A stretch of 6,701 bases of DNA, from the NCBI GenBank assembly GCA_030668545.1, contig DAOUTT010000124.1, positions 1 through 6,701 of the forward strand, read 5' to 3'. The DNA is from Anaerolineales bacterium (GTDB lineage Bacteria > Chloroflexota > Anaerolineae > Anaerolineales > E44-bin32). The translations under genes and the position numbers were made by a program. Shown piece after piece: positions 1-5,847 of the stretch (positions within the stretch are counted from its first letter, which is position 1; every line of letters starts with the position of its first letter). Below the pieces are notes generated by a model. It had not been told where the DNA came from. It ran no database searches and saw only the letters and a program-made list of their open reading frames with translations.

Positions 1-315
1 CGTAGTCACGAGATCGATCTCGATCTGGTCGCCGCAAGTACCCTTCATTTCTTCCGTCCACGCATAGCCGAAGCCAAAATACGGAAAACCCCACTTCCTT
101 TCACGGCGAACTTTGCTGGCCGTCAATGCTATCGCATTTCCCCCGATGGTCCCACCCATCTCTTTCACCCAGGCAAAGCGAAAACCCCGATACGGGAAGC
201 CATATTTTTTATCTCTACCCACGTCACCCGCCTGCAGATCGATAGACACTTCCTTGGATGTACCCTGCATTCTCTTCGCCCATGCAGAGCCCAACCCAAA
301 GTAGGGAAACGACCA
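1..315 (-). repeat. In-frame tandem repeat, 111-bp (37-codon) period, inside the zinc-ribbon gene
   Basis: Three units read on the minus strand: 315-205, 204-94 and 93 to the window edge. Each begins with an aromatic residue plus SFPY or GFPY and contains AW followed by M-x-G (SAWAKRMQG, FAWVKEMGG, YAWTEEMKG). The spacing is exactly 37 residues with no gap. The DNA has diverged more than the protein core, so selection appears to act on the repeated protein fold and not on recent DNA duplication. Confidence 0.8.
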
Positions 316-522
316 CTTTCGCTCCATACCAACTGCGGTCGTCGTGAGTGGGATTTGCAGCTGCCCACCATTCGCCTTCACCATGTCTACTAAGGTTTGA
401 TAGGAAACAAGGCGAGCATCCCCCTCATCAAACACAACGGGGTCTTCGACGAGAGGCTCCTTACAATTCGGGCATCTACCGCTCCACCCTTCAAACTCAC
501 AATTACAGCTAGAGCAAAACAT
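1..522 (-). CDS. Zinc-ribbon protein with tandem 37-residue aromatic/glycine repeats (3' end outside window)
   Basis: I do not recognise this protein as a named family. The frame is open from an ATG at 522-520 to the window edge (174 codons visible, no stop), so the C-terminus is missing. The start is supported by a purine-rich ribosome site (GGAAAGGTGAG) just upstream. Residues 3-20 hold a compact cysteine cluster (CSSCNC, then CPNC), as in a zinc ribbon that binds one metal ion. A linker follows (about 21-69). From residue 70 there are three copies of a 37-residue unit starting near W70, Y107 and W144, with the core pattern FPYxGfxxAWxxxMxG followed by a hydrophobic strand (for example VSIDL, NAIAL, IEIDL). 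Residues about 33-69 may be a decayed extra unit, since I57 and L59 fall in phase. No signal peptide or membrane segment is visible, so it is probably cytosolic. It lies about 200 bases beyond the DUF4177-like gene and may have its own promoter. Function is unknown; metal or nucleic-acid binding by the ribbon is only family-level inference. Confidence 0.8.
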   Translation of the reverse strand, partial: MFCSSCNCEFEGWSGRCPNCKEPLVEDPVVFDEGDARLVSYQTLVDMVKANGGQLQIPLTTTAVGMERKWSFPYFGLGSAWAKRMQGTSKEVSIDLQAGDVGRDKKYGFPYRGFRFAWVKEMGGTIGGNAIALTASKVRRERKWGFPYFGFGYAWTEEMKGTCGDQIEIDLVTT

Positions 523-722
523 TGTTCTCACCTTTCCTTGCACAGAGAGATTATCAGGATTATGGCTATAGTAGCTGGGAACAAAGGAGTGTTCATGACA
601 TGAGACTGACTTCTAGGGTAAACCTGTCGGTGGGGAATACCGTATATCTACTTGAACAGTAAGATATGCGGGTTTAATAACCGATGGCGAGTTTTTCCTG
701 AAGCCTCGATGCGCGATGGTTT

Positions 723-926
723 CTACCCGGCCACAGGCCGCTTGAAGAAGAGGATATAGTCGCTAATTCCCGAGCCCGGAAAACTTTGCTCGACTGCGAC
801 CAACTCCCAACCCTCCCCCCCCAACTCATTCACATAATCATGAGACTGAATCTTCTGCCCTTCTACTTTGATCTTCCCTAAACTACCAGGGATGACCGCC
901 CAATAATACTCCCACTTCTGCATCAT
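723..926 (-). CDS. Small DUF4177-like protein
   Basis: A 67-aa soluble protein. It starts with a short strand pattern QKWEYYW (residues 3-9) and has the sequence ELGGEGWELVAV at 34-45. This WEY...L-x-x-x-G-x-x-GWELV layout is typical of the DUF4177 family, small proteins of unknown biochemical role. The C-terminus has a last strand, ILFFKRP (58-64). A longer reading from a TTG at 947 is possible, but a strong GGAGGTG site sits just upstream of the paired ATG codons at 926 and 923, so the start was placed at 926. There is no signal peptide or membrane segment. It follows the second permease by 125 bases on the same strand and could be cotranscribed with the exporter or separate. Family call is moderately sure; function is unknown. 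Confidence 0.72.
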   Translation of the reverse strand: MMQKWEYYWAVIPGSLGKIKVEGQKIQSHDYVNELGGEGWELVAVEQSFPGSGISDYILFFKRPVAG

Positions 927-1020
927 GCTCACCTCCAGAGAAACCAAGGATGACTTTAACTACAGAATGGTTAGACCCACAAGTTTATTACTGCCCGATG
1001 GACCATGCGTAGATTGTCTC

Positions 1021-1043
1021 GAAAATGAGCAGTAGGCATTTTC
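1021..1043 (-). other. Inverted repeat just after the permease stop codon
   Basis: Perfect 7-bp arms GAAAATG and CATTTTC separated by 9 bases, starting eight bases beyond the stop codon of the second permease. In RNA this would form an AU-rich hairpin. There is no T run after it on the minus strand, so it is a poor candidate for an intrinsic terminator. It could slow 3'-end decay of the exporter mRNA or be chance. Confidence 0.35.
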
Positions 1044-1051
1044 ATCTTTCC

Positions 1052-2152
1052 TTAGCGATCCATGCGCTTAACGCGCCAGGTCACAAGCATCAGCAGCACA
1101 ATCGCAAAACCCAAGAGCACACTCAGGTTGAAGAGCAATACAGGGGCATTGATTACATTTGAGAAGGACATACTAAAGAGTCTGCCCATGGCAACGGAGG
1201 GCAAGTAAGGAAGAGCAGCTTGGAATGAGGTAGGAATATTGGCCGCAGGTACGATTGACAGGAGCATCGGCACCATCAACAGCATCAGCACAAGGCCCAT
1301 GACCATATTCATTGTTGCCTGCTGATCGAAGAGCACACCGAGAAGCAGCCCTACTCCCACGGTAAATAGCGAACCTGCTAGCACCGCGATCACCGCCACC
1401 CAAACAGTCGCCAACAAGCTGATGTTCAACACATACACCACAAGCGCCGCCACAACGCAGTAGAACATCCCCGCCAGCGCCTTGCCAATCACAATCTGGC
1501 CGTAGCTTGCCGGAGACACCATCAGTGCATCGATGGTATGTCTTTCCTTTTCTTCGATCATCAAGAGCGGCACCAGCGCCATTCCAATGGTCATAATCGA
1601 AATCGCCAGCGATATACTGATCATAAAGGGGGTCCCACCAGCATCCGGCGCAGGAAAGAGCTCATTTCCCTCGGTGTGGATGATGACCTCGCGGTTTAAG
1701 GCTTCGTTCAATCCACTCGTGAAGAGCGCAATCAATTCATCCTTCTCCGAGCGACTTAATGCATGTGCGTAATACGCTTCGATTTCCAGGGGTTCATCTC
1801 CCTCCAGAATCGTTTCCAGATCGGTTGGAAGCGCCAGACCAATCGTTCCGGCGGTGGTTACACCTACTTCCCTTTGCATAACCTCCATAGAAGGCATCTC
1901 AATCATCCGGTAGGATTCCCCGCGGCCATGCTCCTCCACGAAAGTCGAGCCGGAGGCGTCGTAAACATAGGCGCGCTTCTCCGGGCGGAGCTTCATCACC
2001 AATGGAAGCACCCGTCCGGTAAGCACGATCATCATCACGCCAAGAATGATCGAAATCGTAATGCGGTTCTTGATAGCGTCTGTTGTGTCTTTTCCTGCTA
2101 TGGCCAGAACAACGCGCAGCCATCCGCCGATCTTGTTTTCGTTAGGATTCAT
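1052..2152 (-). CDS. ABC-2 type (NatB-like) exporter permease, second subunit
   Basis: A 366-aa integral membrane subunit of an ABC exporter. The layout is that of the NatB/ABC2_membrane_3 group: a cytoplasmic N-terminus with amphipathic start (about 10-28), a first membrane span (about 32-53), a large extracytoplasmic domain (about 54-175), then five more spans (about 176-199, 219-241, 245-273, 282-303, 338-358). After span 2 comes the family's cytoplasmic coupling motif, EEKERHTIDALMVSP (200-214), expected to contact the ATPase. The PYLPSVAMG stretch (315-323) has a counterpart in the upstream permease. The C-terminus ends in basic residues. The start was set at ATG 2152, with GGA eight bases upstream; a GTG at 2155 is an alternative. 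It follows the first permease by about 105 bases. The two proteins have the same topology and shared motifs and probably form a heterodimer. Substrate cannot be read from sequence; drugs, lipids, peptides or ions are all exported by relatives. Confidence 0.88.
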   Translation of the reverse strand: MNPNENKIGGWLRVVLAIAGKDTTDAIKNRITISIILGVMMIVLTGRVLPLVMKLRPEKRAYVYDASGSTFVEEHGRGESYRMIEMPSMEVMQREVGVTTAGTIGLALPTDLETILEGDEPLEIEAYYAHALSRSEKDELIALFTSGLNEALNREVIIHTEGNELFPAPDAGGTPFMISISLAISIMTIGMALVPLLMIEEKERHTIDALMVSPASYGQIVIGKALAGMFYCVVAALVVYVLNISLLATVWVAVIAVLAGSLFTVGVGLLLGVLFDQQATMNMVMGLVLMLLMVPMLLSIVPAANIPTSFQAALPYLPSVAMGRLFSMSFSNVINAPVLLFNLSVLLGFAIVLLMLVTWRVKRMDR

Positions 2153-2257
2153 CACCTGGGTCCTTTTCTTCTCTCGTTATTCAATATAGACAATACGATA
2201 AGGGAGAACACTTCACCACGGCCCCTGACATCGTTTGCAAGTTTCATCGGATGTTCT

Positions 2258-3340
2258 TTATTTCTCCGCCCGTCGTAGCAGGAAAGCTGTTACACCAAAG
2301 AAGGCAGCCCCCCAGATGAACATCACAAGTATGGAAAGGAAGTAGGAGCCCAGATCCACGCTTGCCGTAATCGATTGGCCAGCAGCATTTCCCATCGCCA
2401 CTGTCGGGAACCAACGCATCGCGCTTCTGATGGTGTTCGGTATCGGTTCAAACATACCCACAACCATGGTAATGATAAAGGGTTGAAAGATGATGAATCC
2501 CCACAAATTAACCTGCTTCTGGTCTGTCAAAATAACACCGAGCAACAATCCTATGGAAACGTTGAAGAAAGCACCTGCGAGTATAGCGATGAGTATCGCC
2601 CACCAGTGCAGCACAAATTGTCCGCTGGCAAGCAGCACAAAACCACTCATCAGCAAGGCGTATGCCCCTCCAACAATACCTTTGCCGATCAACAAATCCA
2701 TCATCGTTACCGGAGAGACCTGCATAGCATCCAGCGTCCGGCTCTCCTTCTCCTGGATAAGGAGCTGGGGGGTGAACATCATGCCCATCATGCCCATCAC
2801 GAGCAGCAATCCGATCGCTATTTGAAAAGCATAGGCGCCGTCCGCCTGAGTAATCTCCTCGCGGACCATGTTTACCTGGACAGGCGCCCCTGTCAGACGG
2901 GTCAGCTCAGGTTCAATGTCTGCGCGCATGTAGGCTTCATCCTCATCGTTTACCCAGTGATCGATGATCGCCTCCAGCATGAGCCTTTCGCCTTCCAAGA
3001 CTTGCTGATCGAAATCCACGGGCAGAACCACTCCGACCGTATGAATATCTTCGATGCCCACCTGGTACACCATCGCTTCAAAGGTTTCCACCTCCCGCAG
3101 CCGCACCGCTTCACTGCGGTCCAGTTCTCGAACGATCGAGGATTCGCCCTCATCGTATAAAACGAGGCGGGTCGGGTCACTCCCGCTTCCTAAAATTGGG
3201 AGGAAACGATAAAGAAGGACCAAGAAAATAATCGATATGGTATTGGTCAAAAGCTTCTTATTCTTGAAACCATCCACGAAATCCTTCACGACAATGGCCC
3301 AGACTAATCGGGCTCGATTGGCTAATCCTGTACGTTTCAT
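2258..3340 (-). CDS. ABC-2 type (NatB-like) exporter permease, first subunit
   Basis: A 360-aa integral membrane protein, directly after the ABC ATPase gene (72-base gap) and with its own ribosome site (AAGGGAAA, six bases before the ATG). The N-terminal helix carries KDFVDGFKNKK (19-29), then span 1 (about 31-50), an extracytoplasmic domain (about 51-169) with mixed strands and helices, and five further spans (about 170-190, 215-239, 246-271, 279-299, 331-355). The coupling motif QEKESRTLDAMQVSP lies at 196-210, and RWFPTVAMG at 309-317 matches a related stretch of the second permease. Span 2 is rich in methionine and glycine (VMGMMGMMF). The protein is of normal length for the family. It most likely pairs with the second permease to form the translocation path driven by the ATPase encoded just upstream. 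The tandem pair looks like an old gene duplication, since the motifs match but overall sequence has diverged. Confidence 0.9.
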   Translation of the reverse strand: MKRTGLANRARLVWAIVVKDFVDGFKNKKLLTNTISIIFLVLLYRFLPILGSGSDPTRLVLYDEGESSIVRELDRSEAVRLREVETFEAMVYQVGIEDIHTVGVVLPVDFDQQVLEGERLMLEAIIDHWVNDEDEAYMRADIEPELTRLTGAPVQVNMVREEITQADGAYAFQIAIGLLLVMGMMGMMFTPQLLIQEKESRTLDAMQVSPVTMMDLLIGKGIVGGAYALLMSGFVLLASGQFVLHWWAILIAILAGAFFNVSIGLLLGVILTDQKQVNLWGFIIFQPFIITMVVGMFEPIPNTIRSAMRWFPTVAMGNAAGQSITASVDLGSYFLSILVMFIWGAAFFGVTAFLLRRAEK

Positions 3341-3412
3341 CTCGATTTCCCTTCTTATCCAAACACTATTTCAGATCAATACAATCACGGCAGCAAAAAC
3401 CCAACCAAAAGA

Positions 3413-4141
3413 TTAGTACAAATCCTTGCCGGTGAGCTTGATAAAGACATCTTCCAGCGTCGCCCGGTCCTCCTCACCATAGGCTTCCTTGAGTGCTTCC
3501 GGCGTATCGATGGCCACGATTTCGCCCTGGTGGAGAATGGCCACCCGGTCGCTCAAACGATCGGCCTCTTCCATGTAGTGCGTGGTCAGGAAGACTGTCA
3601 CACCGCTATCCGCCAGATTAGCGATGATGGACCGGATCTCGCGGGCAACGCCGGGATCCAGACCGCGGGTCGGCTCATCCAGGAAGAGCACTTTCGGTTT
3701 ATGAACAAGTGCTCGAGCGATGAGCAATCGCTGCTTCATGCCGTTGGAGTAATTCTGGATGCGCTCCTTCGACCGGTCCTCGAGACCCACCAATTCAAGC
3801 ATTTCATCCACACGTTCTTTTTTTGCGCCGTAAAGCCGGGCGGTAAATTGTAGATTATCTCGCGCAGATAGACGTTCATAAAGATTCTGATATTCGAAAA
3901 CAACGCCAATCTGTGGTTTCAGTTCCTGACGATCCTCGACCACGTCGCAGCCGACGACTTCCGCCGAGCCCGAGGTTGGCCTGAGCTGACCCGTGAGGAC
4001 TTTGATGGTGGTTGATTTCCCGGCGCCATTGGGGCCTAGAAAACCGAAGATCTCACCGTCGTTCACATCGAAACTGATGCCCTGGACGGCTTTCACCCCG
4101 TTGTAATATCGATGCAGGTCTTTTACTTCAATTGCTTTCAT
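3413..4141 (-). CDS. ABC exporter ATP-binding subunit (NatA/CcmA-like)
   Basis: A 242-aa ATPase that would power the adjacent permeases from the cytoplasmic face. All catalytic elements are visible: Walker A GPNGAGKST (36-44), Q-loop region with Q85, ABC signature YSNGMKQRL (131-139, with N in place of the usual second G), Walker B VLFLDEPT (151-158) with catalytic E156, D-loop around LDP (161-163), and the switch histidine H188 in TTHYMEEAD. The C-terminus (ATLEDVFIKLTG, 227-238) is typical of the DrrA/NatA-type exporters with separate permease genes. It starts 15 bases after the stop of the 70-aa membrane protein, so the two are almost surely translated from one mRNA; a GGAAGG ribosome site overlaps the upstream stop region. 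Function as an exporter ATPase is firm; the substrate is not predictable. Confidence 0.95.
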   Translation of the reverse strand: MKAIEVKDLHRYYNGVKAVQGISFDVNDGEIFGFLGPNGAGKSTTIKVLTGQLRPTSGSAEVVGCDVVEDRQELKPQIGVVFEYQNLYERLSARDNLQFTARLYGAKKERVDEMLELVGLEDRSKERIQNYSNGMKQRLLIARALVHKPKVLFLDEPTRGLDPGVAREIRSIIANLADSGVTVFLTTHYMEEADRLSDRVAILHQGEIVAIDTPEALKEAYGEEDRATLEDVFIKLTGKDLY

Positions 4142-4156
4142 GATTTTAAACCTTCC

Positions 4157-4369
4157 TTACTCTCCCAAAACTTCCTTTTTGTACATCGCTTCGCCAATGG
4201 CGATCCCGATCGAGATCCCCAGCGCAGGACCTACACCGAGCATGCCCGGATTGCCCAACAACAACCAGAGGATGACACCGAAGGGCATGAACAGCGCCAT
4301 ACCAATCCCCATGCCCCTGCGATGATATTGCTGCTTCAATTCCTCTTCTTGATATTCATCGAAGTTCAT
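4157..4369 (-). CDS. Small two-span membrane protein with glycine zipper
   Basis: A 70-aa protein of no family I can name. The N-terminal 18 residues are highly charged (NFDEYQEEELKQQYHRR) and probably cytosolic. Two hydrophobic segments follow, about 20-39 and 44-60. The second carries glycines every four residues (G47, G51, G55, G59), a glycine-zipper pattern that favours tight helix packing and oligomers. The tail MYKKEVLGE is charged. The ATG at 4369 was chosen because AGGATAGG lies just upstream; an in-frame ATG at 4387 would add six residues but has a weaker site. The gene ends 15 bases before the exporter ATPase start, so it belongs to the same unit. It may be an accessory or regulatory subunit of the exporter. 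That role is inferred from position only. Confidence 0.8.
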   Translation of the reverse strand: MNFDEYQEEELKQQYHRRGMGIGMALFMPFGVILWLLLGNPGMLGVGPALGISIGIAIGEAMYKKEVLGE

Positions 4370-4438
4370 TATCCTATCCTCACACATTCTTTAGGTCGCA
4401 TCCGTCTCAGCGGATAACCTTCGTTAATCGCCTCCAGG

Positions 4439-4609
4439 TCAATTTCGCCTTGATCCGTCCTTAGCCTTCACAGCCATCGCACTTCCCAGGAAGATAACAT
4501 ACAGCGCTGGTAAATCCGTCCCCATCCATAACAGGATCCCGAGCAAAAGTAAAATCTGCCAATACGGGAAGCGGAACCTTCGCTGACCAACCTTCGAAAC
4601 CTTGCTCAT
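4439..4609 (-). CDS. Small (56-aa) basic membrane protein
   Basis: A short gene that is easily missed but well supported. The ATG at 4609 has a strong ribosome site (AAAGGAG, six bases upstream), the frame ends in TGA at 4441-4439, and a candidate promoter lies upstream. The N-terminus is basic (K3, K6, R10, R11, R13). Residues 17-47 are hydrophobic and can form one long or two short spans (about 17-29 and 33-47), broken by GTDLP. The C-terminus is charged (VKAKDGSRRN). The basic N-terminal side suggests it faces the cytoplasm. I know no family for it. It is the first gene after the intergenic control region and precedes the 70-aa membrane protein by 69 bases, so it probably opens the exporter operon. 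Confidence 0.72.
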   Translation of the reverse strand: MSKVSKVGQRRFRFPYWQILLLLGILLWMGTDLPALYVIFLGSAMAVKAKDGSRRN

Positions 4610-4666
4610 CACATGCTCCTTTCAATAGTACTTGCATCGTCTTTTTGTTACCTGATTTGTGCCCAC

Positions 4667-4695
4667 ACGATACTTAAATAGAAGTCTGCTTGCAA
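4667..4695 (-). promoter_or_regulatory. Candidate sigma70-type promoter for the exporter operon
   Basis: On the minus strand TTGCAA (4695-4690) and TATCGT (4672-4667) are 17 bases apart, each matching the -35 and -10 consensus at four of six positions. The start point would fall near 4660, about 50 bases before the first small membrane gene. The -35 box begins right beside the T run of the preceding terminator, as expected where one unit ends and the next begins. Prediction only. Confidence 0.45.
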
Positions 4696-4696
4696 T

Positions 4697-4716
4697 AAAA
4701 AAGCGCCAAACGGCGC
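4697..4716 (-). terminator. Intrinsic terminator after the ABC-LytTR gene
   Basis: Read on the minus strand, GCGCC and GGCGC pair into a five-bp all-GC stem with a four-base loop (GTTT), followed at once by six T. It lies about 135 bases after the regulator's stop codon and before the first small membrane gene, so it should separate the regulator transcript from the exporter operon. Because read-through could be controlled, it might also act as a partial attenuator. Confidence 0.72.
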
Positions 4717-4726
4717 AATTCATGCC

Positions 4727-4759
4727 CTGAACGGAGTAGATGAAGGGTTCAGTGGAGTA
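4727..4759 (-). promoter_or_regulatory. Candidate LytTR-type operator: direct repeat with 21-bp period
   Basis: On the minus strand TACTCCGTTCA (4738-4728) and TACTCCACTGA (4759-4749) match at eight of eleven positions and are exactly 21 bases apart, so they face the same side of the helix. LytTR regulators generally bind two such direct repeats two turns apart. The copy nearer the exporter contains TCCGTTCAG (4735-4727), a full match to the general LytTR half-site pattern [TA][AC][CA]GTTN[AG][TG]; the other copy is poorer. An overlapping inverted repeat, CTGAAC (4727-4732) with GTTCAG (4747-4752), could instead be a dyad site. It lies about 70-100 bases upstream of the predicted transcription start. 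Confidence 0.42.
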
Positions 4760-4766
4760 CTTTTAG

Positions 4767-4797
4767 GGACTGTTTTTTACGTTAAACAGCCTTTTTT
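4767..4797 (+). terminator. Terminator-like hairpin facing the plus strand
   Basis: GG-A-CTGTTT (4767-4775, A bulged) pairs with AAACAGCC (4784-4791), and six T follow on the plus strand. On the minus strand the same hairpin lacks a T run after it. No plus-strand gene ends here, so it could block antisense transcription into the regulator gene or end an unseen small transcript. Alternatively it acts in the minus-strand RNA simply as a 3'-UTR hairpin of the regulator mRNA. Confidence 0.4.
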
Positions 4798-4851
4798 GGA
4801 CAGATGCAAGGTCGAATTATCGGAAGGGTTCTATGAATAAAACCACATGGA

Positions 4852-5847
4852 TTAGTAATCAAGCAGGTCTTTCAGCTCGCTGGCGGCAGTTTTACTCAGG
4901 GGGATCAGTGTTGACTCCGGATCGCCCAACCTCAGGGAAAAGCTGTTGCGGGTGAAGGGGATCACTTCGGTGACATGCTGCAGATTGACCAAATATCCAC
5001 GATGGGCGCGGAAGAATCCACTTCGGGCTAGACGCTCTTCGAGATCGGAAAGGGTAAATTGGGTCGGGAGGGTCTCACCGTCTGTGGTGTGCAGGTCTGC
5101 CCTACCTTCTTCTGCATCAGCGAAGTAAATATCACTGGGATTGACTAGCGCCACACGCCCCTCCAGCTTCACCGGGATCTTAAAAGGAAGGAGCGCCTCC
5201 TGCTCCTCACCTGGCCGAGATGTCCCCACTATTCGACCCTCAGTGAGTGTGTGGATCACATCGCTTATGGGTTCAAACAGCGTGCTGTCGTCAGCCAACG
5301 TGAGGATGGCCACCTTGCTTTCAGCGAGGGATCGTATCAAGCCGGAGAGCAAATTAATGGATGGCTCGTCGCATCTCGCAAAGGGGTCCACCAGGATGAT
5401 CGTATTCGGATCATGGAGGATCGCCCTCCCAAAGGCCAACCGTCGGGAGAGCCCGGTAGTCAGCTTGTCCATCCTCGCCTTCCCATGGTCGGCGAGTCCA
5501 ACGCGCTCAAGGACCTCCTGAGCTTTGGACTTTGGTAAACCATGTAACCTGGCATGGAACTGCAGATTCCCTAAGGGCGAGCGCTGCTGGTAGAGGCCGT
5601 CCTCGGCAAAAAGCACACCAACGCGTCGGCTGAATTGGTCGCGCTCGGCGATGGGATCCGCCCCCGCCACACGAACCGAACCTGCTGAAGGCCTTGCCTG
5701 GCCGGTGAGCATTTCAACCAACTCGGATTTTCCGCTACCTACGGGCCCAATCAGGGTAACAACCTCCCCCGTCTGGACGGTCAAATCCGAAATGTCGACC
5801 ACGGTCCGCTGATCTATGATCTTCTGCAAATTCTTTATTTCAATCAT
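4852..5847 (-). CDS. Transcription regulator: degenerate ABC ATPase domain fused to LytTR DNA-binding domain
   Basis: A 331-aa two-domain protein. Residues 1-220 form an ABC ATPase fold with Walker A GPVGSGKSE (34-42). Downstream motifs have decayed: the Q-loop position reads VLFAEDGLY (78-86), the signature is LTTGLSRRL (129-137), Walker B reads ILVDPF (151-156) with D154 kept but proline where the catalytic glutamate belongs, and the switch region has LADDS (184-188) without histidine. It probably binds ATP but hydrolyses it poorly or not at all. Residues about 226-329 are a clear LytTR domain, with FFRAHRGYLVNLQHV (278-292) and IPLSKTAASELKDLL (315-329). LytTR domains bind DNA as described for AlgR, AgrA and LytR; there is no receiver domain, so input probably comes through the ABC half. 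The start is ATG 5847, with an in-frame stop three codons upstream and only a weak ribosome site. It ends before the exporter operon and is its likely regulator. Confidence 0.93.
   Translation of the reverse strand: MIEIKNLQKIIDQRTVVDISDLTVQTGEVVTLIGPVGSGKSELVEMLTGQARPSAGSVRVAGADPIAERDQFSRRVGVLFAEDGLYQQRSPLGNLQFHARLHGLPKSKAQEVLERVGLADHGKARMDKLTTGLSRRLAFGRAILHDPNTIILVDPFARCDEPSINLLSGLIRSLAESKVAILTLADDSTLFEPISDVIHTLTEGRIVGTSRPGEEQEALLPFKIPVKLEGRVALVNPSDIYFADAEEGRADLHTTDGETLPTQFTLSDLEERLARSGFFRAHRGYLVNLQHVTEVIPFTRNSFSLRLGDPESTLIPLSKTAASELKDLLDY

Noticed and set aside
165..371. Minus-strand 68-codon frame inside the zinc-ribbon gene
   Set aside because: It is an out-of-phase reading of the gene at 522-1, whose cysteine cluster and regular repeats support the other frame.
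593..603. Short palindrome TCATGACATGA upstream of the zinc-ribbon gene
   Set aside because: Five-base arms with no clear promoter around it; too short to call an operator.
1763..2278. Plus-strand frame of 171 codons opposite the second permease
   Set aside because: Antisense to a convincing gene, low-complexity H/R-rich product, no domain recognised.
2375..3160. Long plus-strand frame (261 codons) opposite the first permease
   Set aside because: It is antisense to a clear membrane protein gene. The translation is rich in H, Q and R without any domain pattern, as expected from the opposite strand of a permease.
4612..4614. ATG immediately followed by TGA just before the 56-aa gene start
   Set aside because: A start-stop pair only one base from the ribosome site is unlikely to be used; probably chance, though it could slightly affect initiation.
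5141..5538. Overlapping plus-strand frames opposite the ABC-LytTR gene
   Set aside because: The minus-strand frame has unmistakable ABC and LytTR motifs; the plus-strand products show none.
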